Part shown: one piece after another, positions 34,330 to 46,610 of the stretch
How positions within the stretch are numbered: the stretch's first letter is position 1
Layout: each line of letters starts with the position of its first letter
NCBI RefSeq assembly: GCF_007859755.1
Contig: NZ_SJPF01000001.1
Span: 124,001-188,000 of the forward strand
Direction: 5' to 3'
DNA: 64,000 nucleotides
DNA from: Blastopirellula retiformator
GTDB taxonomy: Bacteria > Planctomycetota > Planctomycetia > Pirellulales > Pirellulaceae
Notes under the pieces: model-generated
What the model was told of the DNA's origin: nothing
The model's input: only the letters and a program-made list of their open reading frames with translations
Database searches by the model: none
Position numbers and translations under genes: made by a program

Positions 34330-35190
34330 ATGGCCAATCCTCCGATCTTTCCACGCAGGCCGTCCCCTGGCGCAGGCCGCAGTTGGCCGATCATTTTTCC
34401 GGTGGTCGTCTTCAGCGTGATCATCGCGTTTGTGATGCTGATCGTCTGCTCGGGCGGTTTTCTCCTGGTCACCGGAACCCAGTTCCATCCCGAAGGATTC
34501 CGCATTCGCCGCTTTGTCGCCCTCCGCATTCCGATCATCGGCGTTCAGGCCGGCGGCACGACGTACACCGACGATACTCCACAATTGTCCAAGTTATTGG
34601 TCAACAAGGGTTGGATCGCTCGAGCTCCACTGAAACCAGCCGAAGCGGAGTGGGAGTTGATCGAAATCGATGGAGACTGGAAAGGATCGCCAAGATACCT
34701 GACCGACTATCTCCGCGATGACACGACCCGCGTTAGCCTCAACCAATGGAGCGAAGACAACCCGCTGTTGGCAGGGATGCTGTGGAGTGAAATCGAACAG
34801 GCAGCCAAGCTGAAGCTCTATTGGATGGCGCCAGAGATGATCAACAAGATGATCGATTTCTCGCAGCTGAAGCCGGTATCGAAGTCGCTTACCAAGGATG
34901 CCCGAGCCGATCAAGCCAAAAAGACGCTGACCGCCTACCTGCTGACCAGCTACCAACAGACGCAAACCGGCGCCAAAGCGAGCGGCGAAACCGAACTTGC
35001 CTCCGCCTGCGCGAAGCAGATCGAACGCCTGGAGAGCGTCGGCGTCGTTATCCCCACGAAGGCGAAAACGCCGGAAAAACAAGGGGATACGCAGTCGAAG
35101 AAGGAAAACGAGGAGAAGTCGGACCCCAAGAAATCGGACGAGAAACAGGAAGTCGAAGCCGAGGTCGACTCCGAGGATGCGTTTGAGTGA
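34330..35190 (+). CDS. Membrane-anchored protein, unknown
   Basis: 286 aa. Cytoplasmic N-terminus, one membrane helix (WPIIFPVVVFSVIIAFVMLIVCSGGFLLV, about residues 19-46), then a long soluble domain and an acidic/Lys-rich Gln-Glu-Lys tail (KAKTPEKQGDTQSKKENEEKS). No catalytic motif recognised. Its last codons overlap the start of the cysteine desulfurase gene (GTGA at 35187), implying co-transcription. Confidence 0.65.
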   Translation: MANPPIFPRRPSPGAGRSWPIIFPVVVFSVIIAFVMLIVCSGGFLLVTGTQFHPEGFRIRRFVALRIPIIGVQAGGTTYTDDTPQLSKLLVNKGWIARAPLKPAEAEWELIEIDGDWKGSPRYLTDYLRDDTTRVSLNQWSEDNPLLAGMLWSEIEQAAKLKLYWMAPEMINKMIDFSQLKPVSKSLTKDARADQAKKTLTAYLLTSYQQTQTGAKASGETELASACAKQIERLESVGVVIPTKAKTPEKQGDTQSKKENEEKSDPKKSDEKQEVEAEVDSEDAFE

Positions 35191-36332
35191 AACGCCAGCC
35201 GATCTATCTCGACAACAACGCGACGACCCGCATCGATCGGCAAGTCGCCGAGACTCTTTCGCACGCGTGGAGCCAGGGGTACGTGAACCCCTCGAGCCAA
35301 CATGCGCTGGGACGCCGCAGTCGCGCGGCGCTGGAAACGGCCAAAGAAGATCTGCTGAAGGGGATCGGGGCGCAAACCCAAGGTTTCGCCAGTGACGAAC
35401 TGCTGCTAACCAGCGGCGGTACCGAGTCGAACAACCTGGCGATTTTCGGTCTGGTCAAGCCGCAGCCGGGCAAGGTGATCGTCTCGTCGATCGAACATCC
35501 CAGCGTTTCGGCGGCGGCCGATCTCCTCCGCATGCGGGGGTACGACGTGCAGGCGATTCGCGTTCAGCAAAACGGATTGGTCGACCTCGATCACTTCCGC
35601 CAACTACTGTCGCCTGATACGCAATTGGTCAGCATGATGCTGGCCAACAACGAGACCGGCGTGCTGCAACCGGTCGCCGAAATGGCCGCGATGTGCCGAG
35701 AAATTGAGGTCAAAACGCATACCGACGCCGTCCAGGCAGTCGGCAAATCGGATGTCCAGTTCCGCGAACTGGGCGTCGATGCATTGACCCTGACCGCACA
35801 CAAGATGCATGGCCCGCGCGGTGTCGGCGGGCTGGTATTGCGACATGGCGTGCAGATCTCCCCGCAACTGCATGGGGGAGGGCAGCAACTAGCGAAACGC
35901 CCTGGGACCGAGCCGGTTGAGCTAGGAATCGCCATGACCGAGGCGCTGCGGTTGTCGCTCGCCGCGAAGGCGGACTACGCCGAGATTGCCCAATTGCGGG
36001 CCGAAATGGAAGCGAGCTTGCGAGAGATCGATCCAACGGCGGTCATTCATGGCGCTGATGTGGCGCGACTTCCGCACACGATCAGCGTCTCATTTCCGGG
36101 GATCGATCGTCAGGCTTTAGTAATGGCGGTCGACCTGGCAGGGGTCTGTATTTCGACTGGTTCGGCCTGTGCGAGCGGGTCGAGCGAGCGGTCTCCGGTG
36201 CTGATCGCGATGGGGCTGGAAAACGACCAAATTGAGAGCGCGGTGAGGATAAGTTTGGGCCGGGATACGACCGGCGACGAAGCCCGCGAGGCGTTAAGTC
36301 GTATCTCCAAATGTGTCAACAACTTACGATGA
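35187..36332 (+). CDS. Cysteine desulfurase (NifS/IscS family)
   Basis: 381 aa, PLP-dependent; releases sulfur from L-cysteine for Fe-S clusters or thio-cofactors. YLDNNATTRID start, the PLP-binding Lys in LTAHKMHGPRGVGGLVLR, HTDAVQAVGK, and active-site Cys in CISTGSACASGSSERSPVLIAMGL. Length and motifs match NifS/IscS class-I enzymes. The GTG start overlaps the previous stop by 4 nt (GTGA). No iscU, iscR or nifU beside it. Confidence 0.92.
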   Translation: MKRQPIYLDNNATTRIDRQVAETLSHAWSQGYVNPSSQHALGRRSRAALETAKEDLLKGIGAQTQGFASDELLLTSGGTESNNLAIFGLVKPQPGKVIVSSIEHPSVSAAADLLRMRGYDVQAIRVQQNGLVDLDHFRQLLSPDTQLVSMMLANNETGVLQPVAEMAAMCREIEVKTHTDAVQAVGKSDVQFRELGVDALTLTAHKMHGPRGVGGLVLRHGVQISPQLHGGGQQLAKRPGTEPVELGIAMTEALRLSLAAKADYAEIAQLRAEMEASLREIDPTAVIHGADVARLPHTISVSFPGIDRQALVMAVDLAGVCISTGSACASGSSERSPVLIAMGLENDQIESAVRISLGRDTTGDEAREALSRISKCVNNLR

Positions 36333-36387
36333 ACAATTAAACGCCAATCTAGCCCCTCTGAGGCTATTCATTCGCCCGAAAATTCGC

Positions 36388-36393
36388 TATAAT
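36388..36393 (+). promoter_or_regulatory. Candidate -10 box upstream of dnaA
   Basis: TATAAT, a perfect -10 hexamer, 68 nt before the dnaA GTG. A poor -35 (TATTCA at 36365) lies 17 bp upstream. Weak, single-element evidence. Confidence 0.3.
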
Positions 36394-36461
36394 CCGGGCT
36401 TGAAAAAAAGCTTGTCGCAAGCACATTGCGGCTGCTTCTTCTGGCCGTTAACGGAGTCTCG

Positions 36462-37559
36462 GTGAATACGGACGTTTTCGCCATCGGTTTACCCTGGGCG
36501 CCTGGTGCGCCGGATGGCTCGTCCCCAGAGACGATGCCCGGTGGAGCGGTGCGCCGTTTTCTCGGCGGTCCCGAAAATCGTCTCGTTCGCACGGCTGTTG
36601 AAGCGCTCGACGCCCCCACGCCCCCCTGGAATCCGGTCGTTTTCTACGGCCCAACAGCGACTGGAAAAAGCCATTTAGCGGCTGGTTTGCTGGCGCGGTG
36701 GAAACAGGCTCGCCCCGATTCTCAGGTCGTAACTACAACGGGCGCAGACTTTTCCCGCGTTATTACGACAGCCGCTCGTCGTGGAGAACCTGTCGATTTC
36801 ATGTCGATGTGGAAGTCGGTCGATGCGCTGCTGATTGACAATTTACACGAATTGGCGAATTTTCCCTCGGCGCAAGAGCAACTCTCCTTGCGGCTCGACG
36901 AATTGGTCGCGGCCGATCGGTTAGTGCTGGCGACGTGCGTTGGTAATCCGCTCGAGAACTACTCGTTGTCGCGACGCCTGGTCAGCCGGCTCGCCTCAGG
37001 ATTGTTGGTGCCGGTCGAGCCTCCCAGCGCGTTGACGAGGCAAGCGTTGGCGGTTCACTTCGCTTTGCAACATCAGGTCGACATGACCGCGCCGGCCGCC
37101 AAGCAGTTGGCCGAAGCGTTCGCGGTCAATCTGCCGCAGCTGCAGGGGCTGCTGTTGGAGCTATTCGCGAAAGAGTTTGGCGCCGCGCCGCAGTTGGGCA
37201 AGATGCGGCGCATCGATTCGCTCGCGGCACGGCGGTTCATTTCGGCCAAGCTGACCGGACGGACGCCAACATTGCAGTCGATCTCGTCCGCGGCGGCTCG
37301 CTACTACCAGGTCAGGCTTGCCGATTTGCGGGGACCGTCGCGGCGGCAGTCAATTGTGGCGGCCCGTGACGCGGGGATTTACCTGGCCCGCAAGTTGACG
37401 CAATCGAGCTTCGCCGCGATCGGCAAACATTTCGGCGGGCGCGATCACACGACGATCATGCACTCGATTCAAAAGTTAGAAGCACGGCGCAAGCGGGAAG
37501 CGGCGACGCAATCGGCGCTGGACGAACTAGAACGACTCATCCAACGGCAAGCGTCATGA
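36462..37559 (+). CDS. dnaA: DnaA-type replication initiator, short form with altered Walker B
   Basis: 365 aa from GTG 36462 (GGAG 5 nt upstream). Domain III AAA+ ATPase: Walker A GPTATGKS (residues 63-70), box-VII-type arginines in YSLSRRLVSRLASGLLVPVEPP. Walker B is LLIDN (123-127) where DnaA normally has LLIDD. Domain IV DNA-binding: SRRQSIVAARDAGIYLARKLTQSSFAAIGKHFGGRDHTTIMHSIQKLE. Domains I/II (usually about 100-130 residues for DnaB/self contact) are nearly absent, against a usual 440-470 aa. dnaN, dciA and gyrB follow, arguing strongly that it is the chromosomal DnaA; a Hda-like paralogue is the alternative. Confidence 0.87.
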   Translation: MNTDVFAIGLPWAPGAPDGSSPETMPGGAVRRFLGGPENRLVRTAVEALDAPTPPWNPVVFYGPTATGKSHLAAGLLARWKQARPDSQVVTTTGADFSRVITTAARRGEPVDFMSMWKSVDALLIDNLHELANFPSAQEQLSLRLDELVAADRLVLATCVGNPLENYSLSRRLVSRLASGLLVPVEPPSALTRQALAVHFALQHQVDMTAPAAKQLAEAFAVNLPQLQGLLLELFAKEFGAAPQLGKMRRIDSLAARRFISAKLTGRTPTLQSISSAAARYYQVRLADLRGPSRRQSIVAARDAGIYLARKLTQSSFAAIGKHFGGRDHTTIMHSIQKLEARRKREAATQSALDELERLIQRQAS

Positions 37560-37859
37560 ATCACGAACCTCGAAGTTGCGATGGGGAAAAGATGGCGCGC
37601 AAGTGGCGCGCAATGTCGATAGATTGGGCCGCTAGCGACATGAGAATTTCGCTTGTGATTAACCAACCGATTAGCGACACGCTAGCGCCGCGAAAAAGAC
37701 GGTTGCGCGCCTACTTTTCCACCACGTAGAATTTTGCTTTGACTCGATGATTTACGAGTCCAAGAGTCGATAGCGAGACGACTATCGACGGCCCCAGACT
37801 TCGCCTTACTACTACGACTTTGATTTAAAAAGACATATAAGAAGAGAACCGGCGAGACA
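37560..37859. other. dnaA-dnaN intergenic region
   Basis: 300 bp. Contains TTTTCCACC at about 37707 (one mismatch from the DnaA box TTWTNCACA type), an inverted repeat TCGATAG...CTATCGA (about 37762-37783), GCTAGCG repeats near 37632 and 37681, and an A/T-rich end (TTTGATTTAAAAAGACATAT) just before dnaN. Enough to be the replication origin, but no box cluster is evident. Confidence 0.4.
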
Positions 37860-38978
37860 ATGAAAATCACATTTGATCGGGAACAGTTCCAGCAGGCCTT
37901 CCAAACCGCAGCCGCCGTAGCGCCCTCACGAAGTCCGAAGCCGATTCTGCAAAACGTCAAACTCGACGCAACCGAAAGCGGCGCGATTATTATGGCGACC
38001 GATATGGAAGTCGGCGTTCGAATTGAGGTCTCTGGAGTCGAAGTTGAAGCGCCCGGCAGTATTGTGTTGCCGGTGCAACGGTTTGGGTCAATCTTGCGGG
38101 AAGTAGGTGATGAGAAGCTCAAGATCACCCGCGAAGAAGGGGGTACCATCGTCCAAGGTGAGCGGAGTAAGTTTACCCTGTCGACAGAGAACCCCGAAGA
38201 GTTTCCCGCCGTTCACTCCTTTACCGAGTCGAAGTACCACGAGCTTTCGGCCCGCACGCTGAAAGAACTGATCCGCCGCACCCTGTTCGCGGCCGATAGC
38301 GAGAGCGGCCGTTACGCGCTCGGCGGCATCTTGCTAGAGATGGAGTCGGAACTGGTAACCGCGGTCGCCACCGACGGACGTCGCCTGTCCAAGATGAGTG
38401 GCCCTGCCGTGGCGATCGAAGGGCATGGCGGCGCCAGCGACGTGATGACGATTGTACCGGCTCGCGCAATGCAATTGATCGAACGGGCCCTGACCAACCT
38501 GGAAGCGACGGTACAGATTGCGGCTCGCTCGAACGACGTGTTGGTCAAGATTGGCGCCGCGACGATTTATGCCCGCCTGGTGGAAGGTCGTTTCCCGAAA
38601 TGGCGCGACGTGTTGCCGGAGAAGCGCGACGCCAAGGCGATTGAATTGACCGTGGGTCCAGCGTTCGCCGCGCTGCGTCAAGCGGCAATTGTCGCTTCCG
38701 ACGAAAGCCGCGGCATCGACTTTACCTTTGGGGGCGGTTCGGCCGTCTTGTCGAGCACGACCGCCGAAGTGGGGCAATCGCACATTGAGTTTCCGATCGC
38801 CTACGACGGCGACGCGGTCGAAATCACGATGGACCACCGTTACGTCGCCGACTTTTACAAAGTGCTCGACGGCGAACGCCAGTTCACGCTCAACCTGCAG
38901 GACGCCGACAGTGCCGCTCTCTTCTCGACCGACGACAATTATGACTACGTAGTCATGCCGTTGGCTCGCGATCGCTAG
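37860..38978 (+). CDS. dnaN: DNA polymerase III beta subunit (sliding clamp)
   Basis: 372 aa; the ring that tethers polymerase III to DNA. MKITFDREQFQQAFQTAAAVAPSRSPKPILQNVKLDA start, three repeated clamp domains (DIKLDATESGAIIMATDMEVGVRIEV..., ...VATDGRRLSKMSGPAVAIEG..., ...ITMDHRYVADFYKVLDGERQFTLNLQDADSAALF) and the C-terminal VMPLARDR, which fits the usual VxMPMR-type end. Standard length. It lies 300 nt after dnaA and is part of the replication block with dciA and gyrB. Confidence 0.97.
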   Translation: MKITFDREQFQQAFQTAAAVAPSRSPKPILQNVKLDATESGAIIMATDMEVGVRIEVSGVEVEAPGSIVLPVQRFGSILREVGDEKLKITREEGGTIVQGERSKFTLSTENPEEFPAVHSFTESKYHELSARTLKELIRRTLFAADSESGRYALGGILLEMESELVTAVATDGRRLSKMSGPAVAIEGHGGASDVMTIVPARAMQLIERALTNLEATVQIAARSNDVLVKIGAATIYARLVEGRFPKWRDVLPEKRDAKAIELTVGPAFAALRQAAIVASDESRGIDFTFGGGSAVLSSTTAEVGQSHIEFPIAYDGDAVEITMDHRYVADFYKVLDGERQFTLNLQDADSAALFSTDDNYDYVVMPLARDR

Positions 38979-39022
38979 GACGCCCGATTAGTCGCCTTGC
39001 AAGCGACTGAAAGTAAGGACGG

Positions 39023-39358
39023 ATGAAATCACCACGACGACGTGACGATCGATCCGCAGCTCGCGGACCGCAAGGGATGGGCGACTTGGTCGCCGGGCTG
39101 ATGGCCCGTAGCGGCTACGGCCAGGTGCAATCGGCCGACGCTTTGCAAGAAGCGTGGATCCAGGCGGCCGGCGAAGAGTTCGCCGCGCATAGTCGCGCCG
39201 GTAATGTGAATCGCGGCAAGCTGGAGGTCTGGGTCGAAAACTCGGCGATCTCGCAAGCGATCAGTTTCCAGAAGCGAGAAATCCTGAAACAACTGCAAAA
39301 CATCGTGCCTGACCGGCGAATCGAGGAGATTCGCATCAAGGTCGGACGCATCCACTAA
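39023..39358 (+). CDS. dciA: DUF721/DciA-like helicase-loading protein
   Basis: 111 aa, KH-like DUF721 domain: GDLVAGLMARSGYGQVQSADALQEAWIQAAGEEFAAHSRAG, VNRGKLEVWVENSAISQAISFQKREILKQLQ, EEIRIKVGRIH. DciA loads DnaB at the origin in bacteria without DnaC. Position between dnaN and gyrB matches the dnaA-dnaN-recF-gyrB order of many genomes, with recF missing here. Basic N-terminus of about 15 residues. Confidence 0.85.
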   Translation: MKSPRRRDDRSAARGPQGMGDLVAGLMARSGYGQVQSADALQEAWIQAAGEEFAAHSRAGNVNRGKLEVWVENSAISQAISFQKREILKQLQNIVPDRRIEEIRIKVGRIH

Positions 39359-39438
39359 ACGGCCCGCGCGGTGCACCTTCTGCGACGCATAAGGCCCCTC
39401 GGACGCACTTCCTTCTGAACAAGGACGTTCTCTAGTAG

Positions 39439-42015
<2,577 letters not shown>

Positions 42016-42286
42016 TCCTCGCTCTGGCAAATCCAACAAGCCGACCCGATTTAGCCAGGTCGGCTCGCCCCTTACGTCGATTGATCGGAAGCAATCGACG
42101 GGCTGGCGGCCGCCTCATGTACTCCACCCATCAGCCGCAAGAAACGTCCATACGCTTTCCGCCAATAGCGAAAGAAGCCGATGCCGCTTCGCCAGAAGAC
42201 TTCGCCGTGGGAAGAGATAGTTCGGACCAACGTTTACTTTGCCGACTCGTCGTGCTCGACAATGGAAGCTCGATCTTGCGGGGCGA

Positions 42287-43000
42287 CTACCAAAGCCACT
42301 TTTTTCCGAGCGCTTTGGCCTGGGCCGCGGTTAGCTCCTTCACCCCATGTTTGCCCAGCTGAATCAGCTTCATTAGCTGTTCTTCGGTGAAGGTCGCCTC
42401 TTCGCCGGCGCCTTGCACTTCGACGAATTTGCCGCTGCCGGTCATCACCACGTTCATGTCGACTTCGGCGTCGACGTCTTCGATGTAGTCGAGATCAAGT
42501 GCGCCTGCGCCATTGACCAAACCAACGCTGACTGCGGCCACGCTGTCGACCAGCGGAAACTTCTTGGGGTCAGGCAGCTCGATCGTTTGCAAAGCGTCGA
42601 CCAGCGCAATGAAGGCGCCGGTGATGCTGGCGGTGCGGGTGCCGCCGTCGGCGTCCAGCACGTCGCAGTCGACCGTGATCATCTGCTCGCCCAGCGCTTC
42701 CAGGTCGGCCACCGCCCGCAGGCTACGACCGATTAGCCGCTGGATCTCGGTGGTGCGACCATCAACTTTGCGCGACTTGCGGGTCGGCGTGCTGCCGGGC
42801 AGCATGTTGTACTCGGCCGTGATCCAGCCTTTGCCGCTTCCTTTCAGCCACGGGGGAACGCTTGACTCGACGCTGGCGGTGCACAGCACGGTCGTAGCGC
42901 CGGTTTGAATCAGCACGCTGCCGGCCGCGTTCTTGGTAAAGCGGCGTTTGATCCTCAGTTCGCGAATTTGACTCGCTTTGCGTCCGTCGTGGCGTGCCAT
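42287..43000 (-). CDS. rph: Ribonuclease PH
   Basis: 237-aa 3'-5' phosphorolytic exoribonuclease that trims tRNA 3' ends. [109 protein letters not shown], and the phosphate-site [30 protein letters not shown]. Length standard. The 270-bp gap after gyrB, on the opposite strand side, contains only short low-quality frames. Confidence 0.96.
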   Translation of the reverse strand: MARHDGRKASQIRELRIKRRFTKNAAGSVLIQTGATTVLCTASVESSVPPWLKGSGKGWITAEYNMLPGSTPTRKSRKVDGRTTEIQRLIGRSLRAVADLEALGEQMITVDCDVLDADGGTRTASITGAFIALVDALQTIELPDPKKFPLVDSVAAVSVGLVNGAGALDLDYIEDVDAEVDMNVVMTGSGKFVEVQGAGEEATFTEEQLMKLIQLGKHGVKELTAAQAKALGKKWLW

Positions 43001-43029
43001 GATGTCCTTCGTGGTGATTCTACAAACCC

Positions 43030-43094
43030 GTAGGGCAGGCCGTGCCTGCCGAAATGGAAAACGTATCAGTCTCGGCAGGCATGGCCTGCCCTAC
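43030..43094. repeat. REP palindrome pair (BIME-like) between rph and argF
   Basis: GTAGGGCAGGCCGTGCCTGC (43030 onwards) and, 17 bp further on, its inverted twin TCGGCAGGCATGGCCTGCCC (43072-43094). The two face each other and can form one long hairpin in the leader or trailer between two minus-strand genes. Same family as 8115 and the RAYT-flanking copies. Confidence 0.9.
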
Positions 43095-43103
43095 GATTGG
43101 GGA

Positions 43104-44021
43104 CTAACCCTTCTGTTGCGACAGCCAGACCAGTACGCCCTTTTGAGCGTGCATGCGGTTGCCGGCTTGTTCAACGATGCGCGATGTCTTGCAGTCCATC
43201 ACTTCGTCGGTCACTTCCTGGCCGCGCTTCGCCGGCAGGCAGTGGAGGAAGATCGCGTCTTTGGCGGCGGCGTCCATCAACTTTTTGTTGACCTGGTAGT
43301 CGGCGAAGTCGATCTCGCGTTTCGCTTGTTCCGCTTCCTGACCCATACTGGCCCAGACGTCGGTATACACGGCGACGGCGCCATCGACCGCTTCAAACGG
43401 ATCGTTGGTTTGCTGGACTACCGCGTCGGGGCAAGCTTGATCAACGCGAACCAGGAACGGTTGATCCAGCTCGTAACCTTTCGGCGACGCGATGGCGAAC
43501 TCGGCGCCCATCTTGGCACACGCCAAAGCCAGGCTGCGGCTGACGTTGTTGCCGTCGCCAACATACGCGATCTTCATTCCCTTCAGCTTGCCGAATTCTT
43601 CCTGCACCGTCATCAAGTCGGCCAGCGCCTGGCACGGATGGAACAGGTCGGTCAGGCCGTTGATAATCGAGCAAGTGCAGTGGGTCTCCAGCTCAATCAC
43701 CCTCTCATGCGACTTGGCGCGACAGACGATGAAGTCGAGATACTGGCTGATCACGCGGCCAAAGTCTTGCGGAGCTTCGCGTTTTCCCCAACCGACGTCT
43801 TCGCCGAGAAACAGGCTCGAACCGCCCAGCTGCGCCATGCCGGTCTCAAAACTAACGCGGGTCCGCAGCGACTGCTTTTCAAACAACAAGCCCATCACTT
43901 GACCTTGCAGCAGCGGCTCGCGTACGCCTTTGGCGAGCTTCGCTTTAAGATCGGCGGCGATCGAGAAGATCGACTCCATTTCTGCGGTCGAGAGATCAAA
44001 CAGGGAAAGCAGATTTCGCAT
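43104..44021 (-). CDS. argF: Ornithine carbamoyltransferase
   Basis: 305 aa from ATG 44021 (MRNLLSLFDLSTAEMESIF); the longer in-frame start at 44123 is not protein-like. Forms citrulline from ornithine and carbamoyl phosphate. Motifs: KQSLRTRVSFETGMAQLGG (the S-x-R-T-R carbamoyl-phosphate loop in SLRTR form), GLTDLFHPCQALADL, HCLPAKRGQEV with the active-site Cys. Standard length. Third gene of argB-argD-argF. Confidence 0.95.
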   Translation of the reverse strand: MRNLLSLFDLSTAEMESIFSIAADLKAKLAKGVREPLLQGQVMGLLFEKQSLRTRVSFETGMAQLGGSSLFLGEDVGWGKREAPQDFGRVISQYLDFIVCRAKSHERVIELETHCTCSIINGLTDLFHPCQALADLMTVQEEFGKLKGMKIAYVGDGNNVSRSLALACAKMGAEFAIASPKGYELDQPFLVRVDQACPDAVVQQTNDPFEAVDGAVAVYTDVWASMGQEAEQAKREIDFADYQVNKKLMDAAAKDAIFLHCLPAKRGQEVTDEVMDCKTSRIVEQAGNRMHAQKGVLVWLSQQKG

Positions 44022-44138
44022 AACAGTCTCGCTTCGAATCGGATCGGTCGAAAACGTTTCGGCCAGTCGTGAGAAAGAGGAGAAAAGCGAATCGCCGCGG
44101 TGGAGAGTGACCGCGGCGATCAAGTCGCAACAAGTCGG

Positions 44139-45350
44139 TTAGGCGGCAGGCGCCATGTTGCGGATGACGTCGACCAGGATATCGCATCCCTGGTGAACTT
44201 CTTCCGGCGTCAGGTTCATCGCCGGCAACAGTCGTACGACGTTGCCTTGCGTGCAGTTGATCAGCAGCCCTTTTTCCAAACAGGCTTTCACCGCTGGGGC
44301 GCCTTCGATCGTCAGTTCGACGCCGATCATCATGCCGACGACGCGAACTTCTTGCACCAGGTCGCATTCTTCTTTCAGCGCCAACATCCGCTCGCGGAAG
44401 ATCTCGCTGATCACGCCGACGTTTTCCAGCAGGTTGTCGCGTTCGATCTGTTCAATCGCCGCAACGCCGGCCCGGGCCGCAATCGGGTTGCCGCCAAAGG
44501 TCGCCGCATGCATGCCAGGTCGTAGGCTGGGGGCGATCTCTTTGGTCGTCAGCAAAGCGCCGCCGGCAACGCCCCCGCACAAGCTTTTGGCGAGCGTCAA
44601 AATGTCAGGCGTGACGCCAAAGTGTTGATAGGCGAACCACTGGCCGGTTCGTCCGCAGCCAGTCTGCACTTCGTCAAAGATCAGCAGCAGACCATGCTCA
44701 TCGGCCAGCTTGCGAAGCCCAGCGAGAAAACCTTCCGGCGGAATGCGAACGCCCCCTTCCCCTTGGATCGGCTCGACCATGATCGCGGCGGTCTGATCGT
44801 CAATCAGTTGTTCGACCGCTTCCAGATCGCCAAACGGTGCGTAGCTGAAACCAGCCAACAGCGGGCCGATCCCTTCGTGGTACTTCGGCTGCGCGGTGGC
44901 CGAGGTCGCGCCAAAGGTGCGGCCATGAAAACCGCCTTGGAAGGTGATGATCTTGTAGCGCTCGGCCGGCGTGTGCAGGCGAGCCAGTTTGATCGCCGCT
45001 TCGTTCGCTTCGGTTCCGCTGTTGCAGAAGAAGGCCTGACCGCCAAAGCTGCGCTCCGACAATAGCTTGGCCCATTGACCTTGGGCTTCGATCAACCAGC
45101 TATTGGGAACATGAATCAGCGTGGCGATCTGTTCCTGCACGGCCGAGACGATCATCTCCGGGCAGTGACCCAGCAGATTGCAGCCCCAGCCAGGGAAGAA
45201 GTCGAGATACTCTTTCTCTTCGGCATCCCACACGCGCGAGCCTTCGCCGCGGACCAGACTGACCGGGTACCGGCCATAATTGGGAACGACGTATTGCTTG
45301 AATAGCTCGACCGTTTCGGGCGAACTGAGATGGCTAACGCTGGTCGACAT
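44139..45350 (-). CDS. argD: Acetylornithine aminotransferase
   Basis: 403 aa, class-III PLP aminotransferase converting N-acetylglutamate semialdehyde to N-acetylornithine. FFCNSGTEANEAAIKLARLHT, LLIFDEVQTGCGRTGQWFAYQH with the PLP-ring Asp, and TLAKSLCGGVAGGALLTT with the Schiff-base Lys. Length and order match ArgD. It ends 118 nt before argF and begins 76 nt after argB. Confidence 0.95.
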   Translation of the reverse strand: MSTSVSHLSSPETVELFKQYVVPNYGRYPVSLVRGEGSRVWDAEEKEYLDFFPGWGCNLLGHCPEMIVSAVQEQIATLIHVPNSWLIEAQGQWAKLLSERSFGGQAFFCNSGTEANEAAIKLARLHTPAERYKIITFQGGFHGRTFGATSATAQPKYHEGIGPLLAGFSYAPFGDLEAVEQLIDDQTAAIMVEPIQGEGGVRIPPEGFLAGLRKLADEHGLLLIFDEVQTGCGRTGQWFAYQHFGVTPDILTLAKSLCGGVAGGALLTTKEIAPSLRPGMHAATFGGNPIAARAGVAAIEQIERDNLLENVGVISEIFRERMLALKEECDLVQEVRVVGMMIGVELTIEGAPAVKACLEKGLLINCTQGNVVRLLPAMNLTPEEVHQGCDILVDVIRNMAPAA

Positions 45351-45425
45351 CTATCTGGCCTCCAGGCACATGGAAAAGGGAAAGCAGGGGGACAGATCGC
45401 CGCGGCGCTGGTTCGCGCAGCTCGG

Positions 45426-46304
45426 CTAATGAACGATTTCAGTCCCGACGCCGATGTTGGTGTAAATCTCCAGCAGCAGCGAATGTCGCATGCGGCCATC
45501 AATAATGTGGATCTTCTTGACGCCCCGGTCGAGCGTCTGCAGACAGGCTTCGACCTTCGGAATCATGCCGCTGGCAATCCGGCCGTCGGCCATCATCGCC
45601 CGGGCCTTCTCGCCGTTGAGCGAGTGGACCAGCGTTTCGGCGTTGTCTTTGTCGGTGCGAACGCCGTTGACGTCGCTCAGGAAGACGAGCTTCTCGGCGC
45701 CGAGCGCTTCGGCCACGGCGTTGGCGGCGGTGTCGGCGTTGACGTTCAGTTTTTCGCCGGTCGCTTCGTCGAGCGCCATCGACGGGATGATCGGCACTTG
45801 CCCGGCGTAGCAGAGGTTCTCGATCGTCGTCCGATCGACGCGGGTCACCTTGCCGACGTTGCCCAGATCGAGCGACTCGCCGTCGGGACCTTCCAACTGC
45901 ATCTTCTCGCCGAACAAGACGTTGGTCGTCTTGAAGTTGAGGTTCATCGCCCGGCCGCCGATCTCTTCAATATTAGCGGCGATTCCTTCGTTGATTTCGC
46001 CGGCTAGAACCTCTTCGACGATTTTCAGCGTGGCGTCGTCGGTATAACGGCGGCCATGGATAAAGCGAGGCTCAATCTTGGCGGCTTCCATCGCGCGGCT
46101 AATGGCGGCGCCACCTCCATGCACGACGACCGGCCACATGCCGACCGTTTCCATAAAGACGATGTCGATCAATACGTGCCGCAGGGCGTCGGGGTTTTCC
46201 ATGACGCTGCCGCCGAGTTTAATGACCGTGATCTTGTCACGAAACTGACGGATCCAGCCGAGCGCTTCGATCAGGACATCCGCTTTTTGGATCGCTTCTT
46301 CCAA
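45426..46304 (-). CDS. argB: Acetylglutamate kinase
   Basis: 292 aa; phosphorylates N-acetylglutamate, the controlled step of arginine synthesis. [145 protein letters not shown]. First gene of argB-argD-argF, so the operon promoter should lie in the gene-free stretch upstream (46305 onwards). Its ATG at 46304 is preceded by CAACGAGG-like purine sequence. Confidence 0.95.
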   Translation of the reverse strand: MEEAIQKADVLIEALGWIRQFRDKITVIKLGGSVMENPDALRHVLIDIVFMETVGMWPVVVHGGGAAISRAMEAAKIEPRFIHGRRYTDDATLKIVEEVLAGEINEGIAANIEEIGGRAMNLNFKTTNVLFGEKMQLEGPDGESLDLGNVGKVTRVDRTTIENLCYAGQVPIIPSMALDEATGEKLNVNADTAANAVAEALGAEKLVFLSDVNGVRTDKDNAETLVHSLNGEKARAMMADGRIASGMIPKVEACLQTLDRGVKKIHIIDGRMRHSLLLEIYTNIGVGTEIVH

Positions 46305-46610
46305 CGAGGTCTCCGTCTACGGCACTGGGCCGCCAGCAAGAAATAGATTACCCCTCCCTGTCGATCTTTTGCGCCCAGGGAGAAACGCGCCATTTTAAAT
46401 GGGGCCGAATCGGCGTGTCAATTGGCGCGGATTTCGGGGCAAGTCCCGCTAAAGTGGCCGGTTTTTTTGGGACCCAAACTCTTGAAGGGTGCGTCGGGAC
46501 GCACCTTGGAACCTGTTGTGACGGCCACGATCGGCCTGGCGTAGCAACGCAACCTGTTGGCGCCATTGCGTTTCCACGCGAACTAAATTGCTAGTCGAAA
46601 GCGGGACTTT

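Noticed and set aside
42081-42362. 93-codon ORF between gyrB and rph
   Set aside because: Overlaps the 3' end of rph in antisense and lacks a convincing start; composition not coding-like.
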